This document shows, piece by piece, positions 35,125 to 43,038 of a DNA stretch of 64,000 nucleotides. A model generated the notes under the pieces. That model was not told where the DNA came from, ran no database searches, and saw only the letters and a list, made by a program, of their open reading frames with translations. The stretch is taken from positions 38,451 to 102,450 of the forward strand of contig NZ_BNBS01000012.1 in assembly GCF_014656075.1 (NCBI RefSeq). The letters are read 5' to 3'. Source of the DNA: Streptomyces hydrogenans (GTDB taxonomy: Bacteria > Actinomycetota > Actinomycetes > Streptomycetales > Streptomycetaceae). The position numbers were made by a program, and so were the translations under genes. Position 1 is the first letter of the stretch, and each line of letters opens with the position of its first letter.

Positions 35125-35973
35125 TCAGTCCCCGGCCGGGCCGGAGGCGAGGAGGGCTCGGATCCGCTCGGCGGTGGCCGCGTCCCGGGCCGCGGTGAAC
35201 GGCAGCGCGTTGTCCCCGGCGATCCGGAAGGGCTCGCCGGCGACGGTGGTGTGCGCGCCGCCCGCCTCCGTGACGAGGAGCAGTCCGGCCGCGTGGTCCC
35301 AGGCGTACTCCCAGCTGAAGGCGGTGGCGTCGAGCGCGCCCCGGGCGACGGCGAGGTACTCCAGTCCGGCCGAGCCGCACGGCCGGGGCCGGACGCCCTC
35401 GGTGGCCAGGGCGAGCAGGGCCCGCTTCTGGTCCGGGGTGGTGTAGTCGGGGTGCGAGGTGGCGACCTCCAGGGCGGCGCCGGGGGCGGGCGAGCCGGAC
35501 CGGAGCGGCCGCCCGTTCAGGGTGGCGCCGCGGCCGCGGACGGCGACGGCCAGCTCACCGAGGGCCGGGGCGTAGGTCCAGGAGGCGAGGAGCTCGCCGT
35601 GCCGGGCGAGGGCGACGAGGGTGCAGAAGGCCGGGTCGCCCTGGACGAACTGGCGGGTGCCGTCCACCGGGTCGACGATCCAGACGGGCGCGTCGCCGCG
35701 CAGCGCGCCGTACAGCTCCGGGTCGGCGTGCACGGCCTCCTCGCCGACCACGACGGAGCCGGGCAGCAGGGCGGTCAGGGACGCGGTCAGGTGTTCCTCG
35801 GCGGCCCGGTCGGCGACCGTCACCAGGTCGTACGGCCCGTTCTTCTCGACGATCTCGTGCTCGGAGAGCTGGCGGAAGCGCGGCGTGATCTCCGCCGCGG
35901 CCGCCTTGCGGACCGCCTCCTCCACCTCGGTCGTGCCGCCGTCGAGGACGTGCTCAAGGAAGGAATCGATCAT
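35125..35973 (-). CDS. Inositol monophosphatase-family phosphatase, probable histidinol-phosphatase
   Basis: A 282-residue Mg2+/Li+-type phosphatase with the metal motif [15 protein letters not shown], the upstream [10 protein letters not shown] and the C-terminal [10 protein letters not shown]. It resembles the actinobacterial HisN group (histidinol phosphate to histidinol) but could act on inositol phosphates or PAP. Leaderless start; FAD oxidoreductase gene follows 122 bp downstream. Confidence 0.82.
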   Translation of the reverse strand: MIDSFLEHVLDGGTTEVEEAVRKAAAAEITPRFRQLSEHEIVEKNGPYDLVTVADRAAEEHLTASLTALLPGSVVVGEEAVHADPELYGALRGDAPVWIVDPVDGTRQFVQGDPAFCTLVALARHGELLASWTYAPALGELAVAVRGRGATLNGRPLRSGSPAPGAALEVATSHPDYTTPDQKRALLALATEGVRPRPCGSAGLEYLAVARGALDATAFSWEYAWDHAAGLLLVTEAGGAHTTVAGEPFRIAGDNALPFTAARDAATAERIRALLASGPAGD

Positions 35974-35979
35974 GTGCCC

Positions 35980-35985
35980 AGCTAA
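35980..35985 (-). promoter_or_regulatory. Leaderless -10 box for the phosphatase gene
   Basis: TTAGCT on the minus strand ends 6 nt before the ATG at 35973. Confidence 0.4.
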
Positions 35986-36092
35986 GCACGCGGGTCCGAC
36001 GATCGGTACAGGGCCTCCGCCGGGACCGGGCGCGCGGGGGCGGCGCCCGCGGGGCGGGGCGGGCGCGTCGCCGGGGACGCGTGGCGGCTGGC

Positions 36093-36098
36093 TAGGAT
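36093..36098 (+). promoter_or_regulatory. -10 box of the lipoate-ligase gene
   Basis: TAGGAT lies 30 nt before the GTG at 36129; a short leader with an AAAGGGG ribosome site follows. Confidence 0.4.
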
Positions 36099-36128
36099 CA
36101 CCCTCATCCGCGGAAAGGGGACGAAACG

Positions 36129-37184
36129 GTGCACGGTGAGTACAAGGCGCCCGGCGGCAAGCTCGTCGTCGTCGATCTGGACGTCGAGGACGGGGTGCTG
36201 CGCGACGTGCGGGTGGCCGGGGACTTCTTCCTGGAGCCCGACGAGGCGATCCTCGCCGTCGACCGCGCGCTGGAGGGCGCGCCCGCCGACACCGACGCCT
36301 CCGGGCTCGCGGCCCGCATCGACGCGGCGCTGCCGCCGGGCACGCAGATGTACGGACTCACCAGCGAGGGCGTCGGGATCGCGGTCCGACGGGCGCTCGC
36401 CCACGCCACCGACTGGACCGACTACGCCTGGCAGCTGATCCACGAGCCGCCGCAGTCCCCCGCCCTGCACATGGCGCTGGACGAGGTGCTCACCGCCGAG
36501 ATCGCGGCCGGCCGGCGTCCGCCGACCCTGCGGGTCTGGGAGTGGGGCGCCCCCGCCGTCGTCATCGGCAGCTTCCAGTCGCTGCGCAACGAGGTCGACC
36601 CGGAGGCCGCCGCGCGGCACGGGATCCAGGTGGTGCGCCGGATCAGCGGCGGCGGCGCCATGTTCATCGAGCCCGGCAACACCATCACGTACTCCCTGTC
36701 GGTCCCCGACCGGCTGGTGCAGGGCCTGACCTTCGCGGACAGCTACGCCTACCTCGACGACTGGGTGCTCGGCGCCCTCGGCGACATGGGCGTCACGGCG
36801 TGGTACCAGCCGCTGAACGACATCGCCACCGAGGCGGGAAAGATCGCGGGCGCGGCGCAGAAGCGGATGGTGACCGGCGACGGCGCGGTGCTGCACCACG
36901 TGACGATGGCGTACGACATCGACGCCGACAAGATGACCGAGGTGCTGCGGATCGGCCGCGAGAAGCTGTCCGACAAGGGCACGAAGAGCGCGAAGAAGCG
37001 GGTCGACCCGCTGCGCCGGCAGACCGGTCTGCCGCGCGAGGCGGTCATCGAGCGGATGATCGCCTCCTTCCGGCAGCGGTACGGCCTGACGGAGGGCCGG
37101 GTGTCGGAGGAGGAGCTGGCCGCCGCCGAGGAGCTGGCGGGGTCCAAGTTCTCGTCCCCGGAGTGGACCGCCCGGGTGCCCTGA
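36129..37184 (+). CDS. Lipoate-protein ligase A-type enzyme with N-terminal accessory domain
   Basis: A 351-residue protein expected to attach lipoate to E2 subunits of 2-oxoacid dehydrogenases or to GcvH. The catalytic domain (about 90-351) has the BPL/LplA signatures RVWEWGAPAVVIGSFQS, RRISGGGAMFI and the Lys region EAGKIAGAAQKR. The first ~85 residues (GEYKAPGGKLVVVDLDVEDG to GDFFLEPDE) match the small LplA accessory domain that sits at the C-terminus in E. coli LplA, so the order is reversed. GTG start with AAAGGGG ribosome site. Confidence 0.87.
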   Translation: MHGEYKAPGGKLVVVDLDVEDGVLRDVRVAGDFFLEPDEAILAVDRALEGAPADTDASGLAARIDAALPPGTQMYGLTSEGVGIAVRRALAHATDWTDYAWQLIHEPPQSPALHMALDEVLTAEIAAGRRPPTLRVWEWGAPAVVIGSFQSLRNEVDPEAAARHGIQVVRRISGGGAMFIEPGNTITYSLSVPDRLVQGLTFADSYAYLDDWVLGALGDMGVTAWYQPLNDIATEAGKIAGAAQKRMVTGDGAVLHHVTMAYDIDADKMTEVLRIGREKLSDKGTKSAKKRVDPLRRQTGLPREAVIERMIASFRQRYGLTEGRVSEEELAAAEELAGSKFSSPEWTARVP

Positions 37185-37191
37185 TCCGCCT

Positions 37192-37197
37192 TAGGCT
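37192..37197 (+). promoter_or_regulatory. Leaderless -10 box for the ParB-like unknown
   Basis: TAGGCT ends 7 nt before the ATG at 37205, just after the stop of the lipoate-ligase gene. Confidence 0.4.
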
Positions 37198-37204
37198 TCC
37201 GGGC

Positions 37205-38107
37205 ATGCGAGTGGAGTTCCCGGTGCGGCCCGGGCTGCGGATGGAGTGCGCCGACGGGCGGCGCCTGGTGCTCGTGCGGGAGACGGCCGGCCGGGGACCG
37301 GTGCCGGTGCTCTTCGCCCGGCAGCGGGTGACGCACCGGGGCGTGCACTACGCGCGGACCGGCCGGCACGTCTCGCCACTGGCCCCGCTGCGGGCCGAAC
37401 GGGCCCGGGAGTACGCGGAGTTCGCGGCGCCCGGCGGCGCGGCGTGGCGGGACCGGTGGGCGGCGCACGCGGAGGCCGGTCTGCGCGCGGCGGACGCCGG
37501 ACCGCTGCACGCGGGCGCGTGGCGGCTGGGCCCGGACGCCACCGGCTGGTTCGTCGAGCGGCACTGGGACCACCTGCTCCCCCACGACCGCGACCGGGGC
37601 CACCTCACGTGGTTCGGCTACGGCGACCCGGAGGGCGACGCCCGGGACCTGCTGCCGCTGCGGGCCCTGTCCCGGCCCGGGGCGCCCCGGGTGCGGGCGT
37701 ATCGCCGCCAGTACCGCGAGGGCGTGCTGCCGCCGGTGTTCGCGTGGTGGATCAGCGGCCTGAACGTGCCCGTCGTCCTGGACGGCCACGACCGGCTGGT
37801 GGCGGCGCTGGCGGAGGACGGCCGGCCCGAGGTGCTGGTCCTGTCCCGGGCGGTCGGCGCGCAGGACGTCGCGCGGTACTCGGAGCACCTGGTGCGGGCG
37901 TACGAGGAGCGGATGGCGGCGCTGGAGGACGGCCCGCTGCGCGGGACCCGGGCGGCCGGCGCGGCCCGCCGGTTCGCGGGCGAGCTGGAGCGGGTCGCCG
38001 GCTCCCCCGACCGCACGCGCGCGTGGCCCTTCCCGGGCGGCGTCCGCGCCTGGGAGGAGGCGGCCGCCGCGCACGTCCCCGGCTGGCGGCCCGACGCGGA
38101 CGGGTGA
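37205..38107 (+). CDS. Hypothetical protein with ParB/sulfiredoxin-like motif
   Basis: A 300-residue protein I cannot assign to a family. Its central part contains WWISGLNVPVVLDGHDRLVA, which resembles the nucleotide-binding DGHHRL block of the ParB/sulfiredoxin superfamily; nothing else of ParB (no helix-turn-helix) is visible. The N-terminus looks like a small beta barrel (MRVEFPVRPGLRMECADGRR). Soluble, Arg/Ala-rich, probably leaderless. Confidence 0.6.
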   Translation: MRVEFPVRPGLRMECADGRRLVLVRETAGRGPVPVLFARQRVTHRGVHYARTGRHVSPLAPLRAERAREYAEFAAPGGAAWRDRWAAHAEAGLRAADAGPLHAGAWRLGPDATGWFVERHWDHLLPHDRDRGHLTWFGYGDPEGDARDLLPLRALSRPGAPRVRAYRRQYREGVLPPVFAWWISGLNVPVVLDGHDRLVAALAEDGRPEVLVLSRAVGAQDVARYSEHLVRAYEERMAALEDGPLRGTRAAGAARRFAGELERVAGSPDRTRAWPFPGGVRAWEEAAAAHVPGWRPDADG

Positions 38108-38169
38108 CCTGCCCCGGCCCGGCTCGTTGACGTCGTGGACATGCTGGACCGACGGCCGCGGAGGGCACC

Positions 38170-38976
38170 TTGGGACGGGCGAGAGCACTGACGGCGGCGC
38201 TCCTGGGGGTGTTCCTGGCGACCGCGCCGGTCGCCCCGCGCGAGGCGGGCGCGATCGTCGGCGGCCGGGAGGCGGCCCCGGGGGCGTACCCCTACGTCGC
38301 GGCGCTGGTGGACGTCGCGCGTCACCGGCAGTTCTGCGGCGGCGCCCTGATCGGCCCCCGGCACGTCCTGACCGCCGCCCACTGCCTGACCGGCTCGTAC
38401 GCCGACACCGGGCGGGTCGCGGTGCTCCTCGGCGCGCACGACCTGCGCACGGCGGCGGAGTCCGGCCCCCCGCGCGCGGCGCGCCCCGCCCGCTTCACCC
38501 TTCACCCCGGCTACGACCGCCGCACCCAGCAGAACGACCTCGCCGTGATCACCCTGTCCGGACCGGTCCGCCCGGACGCCGGCGTCCGCCCGGTCCCGCT
38601 CCCGACCGTCGCCGAATCGTTCACCCACACCCGGTTGGAGGCCGTCGGCTGGGGGGCGACCTCCTTCGGCGAGGGCCCCTCCCCCGTGCTGCGCGCGGTC
38701 ACCCTGGACACCCTGTCCAACGCGGCCTGCGCCCTCCGGGGCGTCGACGGCCTCACCCCGGCCCAGCTCTGCACCTGGACCCCCGGCCGCGACACCTGCG
38801 TCTACGACTCCGGCGGCCCGCTGGTGCACCGCGCGCCCGGCGGCCGCCCCACCCTGGCCGCGCTCGTCTCCTACGGCCGCGGCTGCGCCACCGACACCCC
38901 CGCGGTCAACACGAGGGTCTCCGCCCACCTGCCCTGGATCCGCCGGGTCACGGGGGTCGCCCCGCCGGTCCCGTGA
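38170..38976 (+). CDS. Secreted trypsin-like serine protease
   Basis: A 268-residue S1-family protease. A signal peptide (residues 1-~22) and a very short propeptide precede the activation site IVGG at 29. The triad is His71 (LTAAHC), Asp123 (NDLAV) and Ser214 (YDSGGPL). Asp208 at the base of the S1 pocket (DTC) predicts Arg/Lys specificity. Tyr212 occupies the position that is Gly193 in most S1 enzymes (GDSGG), where it would crowd the oxyanion hole. TTG start with GGAGGG 5 nt upstream. Confidence 0.88.
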   Translation: MGRARALTAALLGVFLATAPVAPREAGAIVGGREAAPGAYPYVAALVDVARHRQFCGGALIGPRHVLTAAHCLTGSYADTGRVAVLLGAHDLRTAAESGPPRAARPARFTLHPGYDRRTQQNDLAVITLSGPVRPDAGVRPVPLPTVAESFTHTRLEAVGWGATSFGEGPSPVLRAVTLDTLSNAACALRGVDGLTPAQLCTWTPGRDTCVYDSGGPLVHRAPGGRPTLAALVSYGRGCATDTPAVNTRVSAHLPWIRRVTGVAPPVP

Positions 38977-38997
38977 CCGGTCGCGGCACATGCGAGA

Positions 38998-39039
38998 ACG
39001 AGCCGTGCGGGCCGGTTCTCACCGGCCCGCACGGCTCGT
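38998..39039. terminator. Strong bidirectional hairpin terminator
   Basis: Bases 38998-39016 pair perfectly with 39021-39039 (19 bp, TCTC loop) between the protease gene and the 3' end of the opposing tRNA-Leu gene. Confidence 0.85.
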
Positions 39040-39045
39040 CGTCGA

Positions 39046-39133
39046 TGGTGTCCGAGGGGGGACTTGAACCCCCACGCCCGATAAAGGGCACTAGCACCTC
39101 AAGCTAGCGCGTCTGCCATTCCGCCACCCGGAC
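39046..39133 (-). tRNA. tRNA-Leu (anticodon GAG)
   Basis: An 88-nt tRNA with the CCA end encoded (39046-39048). The acceptor stem GTCCGGG/CTCGGAC has 7 pairs including one G:U. The anticodon stem CTAGC/GCTAG encloses loop TTGAGGT, giving anticodon GAG for CUC leucine codons. The T arm contains GTTCAAGTC. A long variable arm (class II) fits leucine. It is on the minus strand, ending just before the terminator hairpin. Confidence 0.95.
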
Positions 39134-39232
39134 AAGGTGTTGGTCGACCGCTGGTTTCCCCTGCGGCGACGAACATCAATCTACCAGGTGTTCGAGGTGC
39201 TTCTCACCCACGTTTCCGGTGGTCAGAGCGGG

Positions 39233-39385
39233 TCAGGAGGGCTGGCCGGCGATGTCGACCAGCCGGACCACGCCGAACGCGTCGGTGCGCATGCCGAAGA
39301 CGTCGCCCCGCATCCGCTTCTCCAGGCCGCCGCCCTCCGCCGCGTGCCCCCCTCTCGGAGCGGCGCGTGCGGTGGACGGCGGCAC
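39233..39385 (-). CDS. Possible 50-residue protein downstream of the prephenate dehydratase
   Basis: A GTG-initiated frame of 51 codons starts 15 nt after the prephenate dehydratase stop. The C-terminal half (LEKRMRGDVFGMRTDAFGVV then RLVDIAGQPS) has a well-formed amino acid mix and G/C third positions, unlike random frames; the N-terminal half is low-complexity. I do not recognise it. It may be a real small protein or the remaining 3' end of a larger, lost gene. Confidence 0.4.
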   Translation of the reverse strand: MPPSTARAAPRGGHAAEGGGLEKRMRGDVFGMRTDAFGVVRLVDIAGQPS

Positions 39386-39400
39386 GGTGCGCGGGGACGG

Positions 39401-40363
39401 TCAGGGCCCGGGGGCGGGTGCGCCCTCGCGCAGGGAGTGGAGCCACGCCTCCGGGGTGGTGCCGGGCGGGTCCGGGACGAGGGGGTCCCCGGTGGCGGGG
39501 CGGGTGGTGCCGACGTACGGGTAGCTGCCCAGGAAGCACACCTCGACCGAGCGGCGGCGCAGGGCCATCAGGGCGTCGCCGACGGCGGCCTCCTCGACGT
39601 GCCCGTCCAGGTCGAGGAAGAAGTGGTAGCTGCCGAGCGCCGCGCCGGTCGGCCAGGACTGGATCCAGGTGAGCCCGACGCCGCGGGTGGAGAACTCGGC
39701 GAGGATGTCGACCAGCGCGCCCGAGTGGGCGCCGTCCGCGGTCACCACGATCGAGGTGCGGTCCCGGCCGGTGCGGACGGGCCACGGTCCCGCTCCCCGC
39801 ACGGAGACGAAGCGGGTGACGGCGTCCCAGCGCTCGCCGATCCCCGAGGCGAGGACGGACAGGCCGTAGCGGGCGGCTGCCACGGGCGCCGCGATCGCCG
39901 CGTCGTACCGCGCGCCGGGCGACGGGGACTCGGCGACCTCCCGGGCGGCCGCGGCCGTGGAGGCGGCGAGGCGCACCTCGGCTCCGGGGAGCCGCGAGGC
40001 GAGCCAGTGGTGGCACTGGCCGTGGGCGTGCGGATGGCTGAGGACCCGCCGGACGTCGGCCAGCTCCGTCCCGGGCCTGGCCATCAGGGCGAAGGTCACC
40101 GGCACCTCGATCTCCGCGTCGAGGCGGAGCGGGACGCCGCCGGACACCAGCTCGTCCAGCGTCGCGGGCACCACGCCGCGCACCGAGTTCTCCAGGGGGA
40201 CGACGGCGCCCACGCAGTCGCCCGTCCGCACCGCGTCGAGGGCCGAACCCACCGTCGGGAAGGGGGCGTACACCGATCCCGCGGCCTCGGGCAGCAGTCG
40301 GAGCGCCGCTTCGGTGAAGGTCCCCTCGGGGCCTAAGTAGGCGTACCGCGACTCACCGCGCAT
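39401..40363 (-). CDS. pheA: Prephenate dehydratase, cluster-specific paralogue with a TTA codon
   Basis: A 320-residue prephenate dehydratase converting prephenate to phenylpyruvate. The catalytic domain has YLGPEGTFTE, VPLENSVRGVV and the TRF motif (VTRFVSV). The C-terminal ACT domain keeps SGALVDIL but has QSWP where the Phe-binding motif is normally ESRP or QSRP, so feedback inhibition may be relaxed. Leu10 is encoded by TTA (40334-40336), the only in-frame TTA I found in the window; in Streptomyces this makes translation depend on bldA tRNA. It overlaps the SARP gene by 11 bp. Probably supplies phenylpyruvate to the cluster. Confidence 0.9.
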   Translation of the reverse strand: MRGESRYAYLGPEGTFTEAALRLLPEAAGSVYAPFPTVGSALDAVRTGDCVGAVVPLENSVRGVVPATLDELVSGGVPLRLDAEIEVPVTFALMARPGTELADVRRVLSHPHAHGQCHHWLASRLPGAEVRLAASTAAAAREVAESPSPGARYDAAIAAPVAAARYGLSVLASGIGERWDAVTRFVSVRGAGPWPVRTGRDRTSIVVTADGAHSGALVDILAEFSTRGVGLTWIQSWPTGAALGSYHFFLDLDGHVEEAAVGDALMALRRRSVEVCFLGSYPYVGTTRPATGDPLVPDPPGTTPEAWLHSLREGAPAPGP

Positions 40364-41282
40364 GACGGTCCCCGCTCTCCTGCCGCGCCGGGACGGACGC
40401 GAGCCGGGTCCGGGGCAGTTCCATGCCGAGCCGGCTCTCTATCTCCGCGATGCGGGAGGTGAGTTCGCCGATCGTCCGGGACTGGGCGTGCAGCAGGGCG
40501 GTGAGTTCGGGCACGTCCGCGGGGACGGCGGTCCGCAGGATCTCCTGCTGGAGGCTCTGCACGCGGGCGGCGGGTTCCAGGCCCAGCCGCTCGATCATCG
40601 CCGTGCGCAGCCGCCGGTACACGGCGAGCGCGTCGGAGCGCCGGTCGGAGCGGTGCAGGGCGAGCATGTACTGGGCGTGCAGCCCCTCGTGGAGCGGATG
40701 GTCCACGCAGAGGCCGGCCAGTTCGCCGAGGAGTTCGCGGTGGCGGCCGAGCCGGAGGTCCGCGTCGACGCGGTGCTCCAGGACGATCAGCCGGGAGTCC
40801 TCCAGGCGCTGGGCCGCGGCCTGGAGCCTGCTCCCGGTCCGTACGTCCATCAGCGCGGACCCGCGCCACAGCCCCAGGGCCTTCTCGAATCTGAGGCCGG
40901 CCGCGGCGTAGTCGCCCGAGGCGAGCGCCTCGCGGCCGGCGGCGACCGACTTCTCGTACCGGTCGGCGTCCGACACGGTGCCGGGCGTCTTCAGCACGTA
41001 CCCGCCGGGGGCGGCCCGCAGGATCTCCTGCGGATCGCTCCGGGAACCGTTCAGGAGACGCCCGATCACCTTGCGGATCTGGAAGATGTAGGTGCGGACC
41101 GTGGCGGCCGCGCTGAGACAGGGCGCCTCGCCCCAGAGTTCGTCCACGATCGAGTCGGTGAGCACGAGTTGACCCGCGTGCAGCACCAACAGGGCGAGCA
41201 GTGTGCGCTGTTTGGCGGCGGTGAGCTGAACCTGTCTCCCCTCGAAGGACACCAAGAGTGGACCCAGCAGTCCGATTTCCAT
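40353..41282 (-). CDS. SARP-family cluster activator
   Basis: A 309-residue Streptomyces antibiotic regulatory protein. An OmpR-type winged helix (residues 1-~95; LTAAKQRTLLALLVLHAG, ATVRTYIFQIRKVI) precedes a bacterial transcriptional activation domain (~100-245; YEKSVAAGREALASGDYAAA, HEGLHAQYMLALHRSDRRSD). A short C-terminal extension (TIGELTSRIAEIESRLG) looks like a coiled coil. Small SARPs activate antibiotic operons by binding 7-bp direct repeats spaced 11 bp; exactly such repeats occur before the PKS operon at 58452-58480. ATG at 41282. Confidence 0.92.
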   Translation of the reverse strand: MEIGLLGPLLVSFEGRQVQLTAAKQRTLLALLVLHAGQLVLTDSIVDELWGEAPCLSAAATVRTYIFQIRKVIGRLLNGSRSDPQEILRAAPGGYVLKTPGTVSDADRYEKSVAAGREALASGDYAAAGLRFEKALGLWRGSALMDVRTGSRLQAAAQRLEDSRLIVLEHRVDADLRLGRHRELLGELAGLCVDHPLHEGLHAQYMLALHRSDRRSDALAVYRRLRTAMIERLGLEPAARVQSLQQEILRTAVPADVPELTALLHAQSRTIGELTSRIAEIESRLGMELPRTRLASVPARQESGDRHAR

Positions 41283-41300
41283 CGAAAGACCCCCGTACTC

Positions 41301-41326
41301 GGTCCCCGCACGGGGCCCCGGGGACC
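41301..41326 (-). promoter_or_regulatory. Inverted repeat in the SARP upstream region
   Basis: GGTCCCCG (41301-41308) pairs with CGGGGACC (41319-41326), 19 nt before the SARP start. It may be a leader hairpin or an operator. Confidence 0.35.
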
Positions 41327-41361
41327 TGAGGAGAGCGGCCCCCTTGCCGCGCCCACCCCCG

Positions 41362-41379
41362 GTGCCCCGCGCAGGGCAC
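41362..41379 (-). terminator. Hairpin after the MFS exporter gene
   Basis: GTGCCC (41362-41367) pairs with GGGCAC (41374-41379), 6-nt loop, 38 nt beyond the exporter stop. Confidence 0.4.
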
Positions 41380-41416
41380 TTCGTCCTCGTGTCGTCCGGA
41401 TTCCCGGCGGGATCCG

Positions 41417-42862
41417 CTAGGCGGCCTTCTGCTGCCCCCGTCCGACGAAGCCGAAGACTACGACGGATCCGATGAGCAGCAGGACGCCGGAGGCGATCAC
41501 GCTCACCCGGGTGCCCGCCTCGATCGACGACGCGCCGTTCAGGATCGAGCCGAGGATGGCGACGCCGACCACGGCGCCCGTCTGGCGGGCCGAGTTGAGG
41601 GCGCCCGAGGCGATGCCGGACAGCTCCCGGGGCACCGAGCCCATGACGGCGACGACGAGCGAGGGCATCGCGTAGGAGATGCCGAAGCCGAGGAGGAGCA
41701 GGCCGAGGGAGCTGACGGCCACCGACACGGCCGAGTCGGACGTGGTGCCCGCCTGGACGAGGGTGCCGACGCCCATCAGCGCGAAGCCGGCCGTGGCCGG
41801 GGTGCGCGGGCCGATCCGGGCGACCAGCCGGCCGGTGAAGATCGGGTTGAAGGCGGTGGGCAGGGTCAGCGGCAGGAAGGCGAGGCCCGCGAGGAAGGCG
41901 GAGTAGCCCCGGCCCTGCTGGAAGAGGAGCGAGAGCGTGAACAGCACGCCGGACAGCGCGAAGTTGATCAGGAGTCCGGCGAAGAGCGCCGCCGAGAAGG
42001 TGCTGCTGCGGAAGAGCCGCAGCGGCAGCATCGGCGTGTGCCGCTCGGTGGCCTCGCGGCGCTCCACCGCGATGAAGACGCCCGCGGCGACGACGAAGAG
42101 GGCGAAGGAGCCGAGCACCTCGGGGGCCGTCCAGCCCGCGCCGCCCGCCTGGATGAGTCCGAAGGTCAGGGCTCCCAGCGCCACGATCGCGGAGACCTGC
42201 CCGGGCAGGTCGAGCCCGCGGGCGGTGTTGCGGCCGGTCTCCGCCGCGCCCTTGGCGGTGATCACGATGCTCACCAGGGCGATGGGGACATTGACCAGGA
42301 AGATGGCCCGCCAGCCGATGGAGTCCGTCAGGACGCCGCCGACGAGGGGGCCGGCCGCCAGCGCGACACCGGTGATCGCCGCCCAGGTGCCGAGCGCCTT
42401 CGCCCGGGCCGCCGGGTCGGAGAACGAGTTGGCGACGATGGCCAGCGAGGTGGGCAGCAGCAGCGCGCCGGAGACGCCCAGCAGGGCCCGGGCCACGACG
42501 AGCAGCTCCACGGAGCCGACCAGGGCGGAGGCGGCGGAGATCAGCCCGAAGGTCCACAGTCCGACGAGGAAGACCCGGCGGCCGCCGAAGCGGTCGGAGA
42601 GGGTGCCCGCGGTGAGCAGGAACGCGGCGAAGGTGAGCGTGTAGCCGTTGGACACCCACTGGAGGGAGCTGAGCCCGGCGTGGAGGCTGTGCCCGATGTC
42701 CGGCAGCGCGACGGTGACGATGGTCGTGTCCATCAGCACCATGAAGTAGCCGAGCGCGAGACCGAGCAGGAGGCCCTTGGTGGACCGGGCCGGACCGTCG
42801 CCGGCCTCCGTCGGGCCGGGGACGCCTGCGGGGGTGTTCGGCCGGGTGGCCGGAATTGCCAT
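41417..42862 (-). CDS. MFS exporter, DHA2 (14-helix) family
   Basis: A 481-residue drug:H+ antiporter of the EmrB/QacA type. Signatures: YFMVLMDTTIVTVALPDIG (motif D1 of DHA2 proteins), GTLSDRFGGRRVFLVGL (motif A), and GPLVGGVLTD (motif C). About 14 membrane helices. Placed between the SARP and LysR genes of the cluster, it is the likely exporter and self-resistance determinant for the cluster product. ATG at 42862; divergent from the LysR gene (176 bp). Confidence 0.9.
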   Translation of the reverse strand: MAIPATRPNTPAGVPGPTEAGDGPARSTKGLLLGLALGYFMVLMDTTIVTVALPDIGHSLHAGLSSLQWVSNGYTLTFAAFLLTAGTLSDRFGGRRVFLVGLWTFGLISAASALVGSVELLVVARALLGVSGALLLPTSLAIVANSFSDPAARAKALGTWAAITGVALAAGPLVGGVLTDSIGWRAIFLVNVPIALVSIVITAKGAAETGRNTARGLDLPGQVSAIVALGALTFGLIQAGGAGWTAPEVLGSFALFVVAAGVFIAVERREATERHTPMLPLRLFRSSTFSAALFAGLLINFALSGVLFTLSLLFQQGRGYSAFLAGLAFLPLTLPTAFNPIFTGRLVARIGPRTPATAGFALMGVGTLVQAGTTSDSAVSVAVSSLGLLLLGFGISYAMPSLVVAVMGSVPRELSGIASGALNSARQTGAVVGVAILGSILNGASSIEAGTRVSVIASGVLLLIGSVVVFGFVGRGQQKAA

Positions 42863-43038
42863 GAGTAACTCCCAGGAATGACGCAGTAGATGCTCAACGA
42901 GCACGAGGCCGTCATATCCGACGACCTCGCCGTATCCAGCCTGCCGCCGCCCCCGACCGGAGGGAAGCGGGCAGTTACGATGCGTGGTATCGAGGAGACC
43001 GATGCACATCTGAACCCGGGGGAAGGTTCGCGTCGCCC

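Noticed and set aside
39046..39133. tRNA-Leu as integration site of the biosynthetic cluster
   Set aside because: I found no second copy of the tRNA 3' end and no integrase; the tRNA 3' end faces the protease gene, not the cluster.
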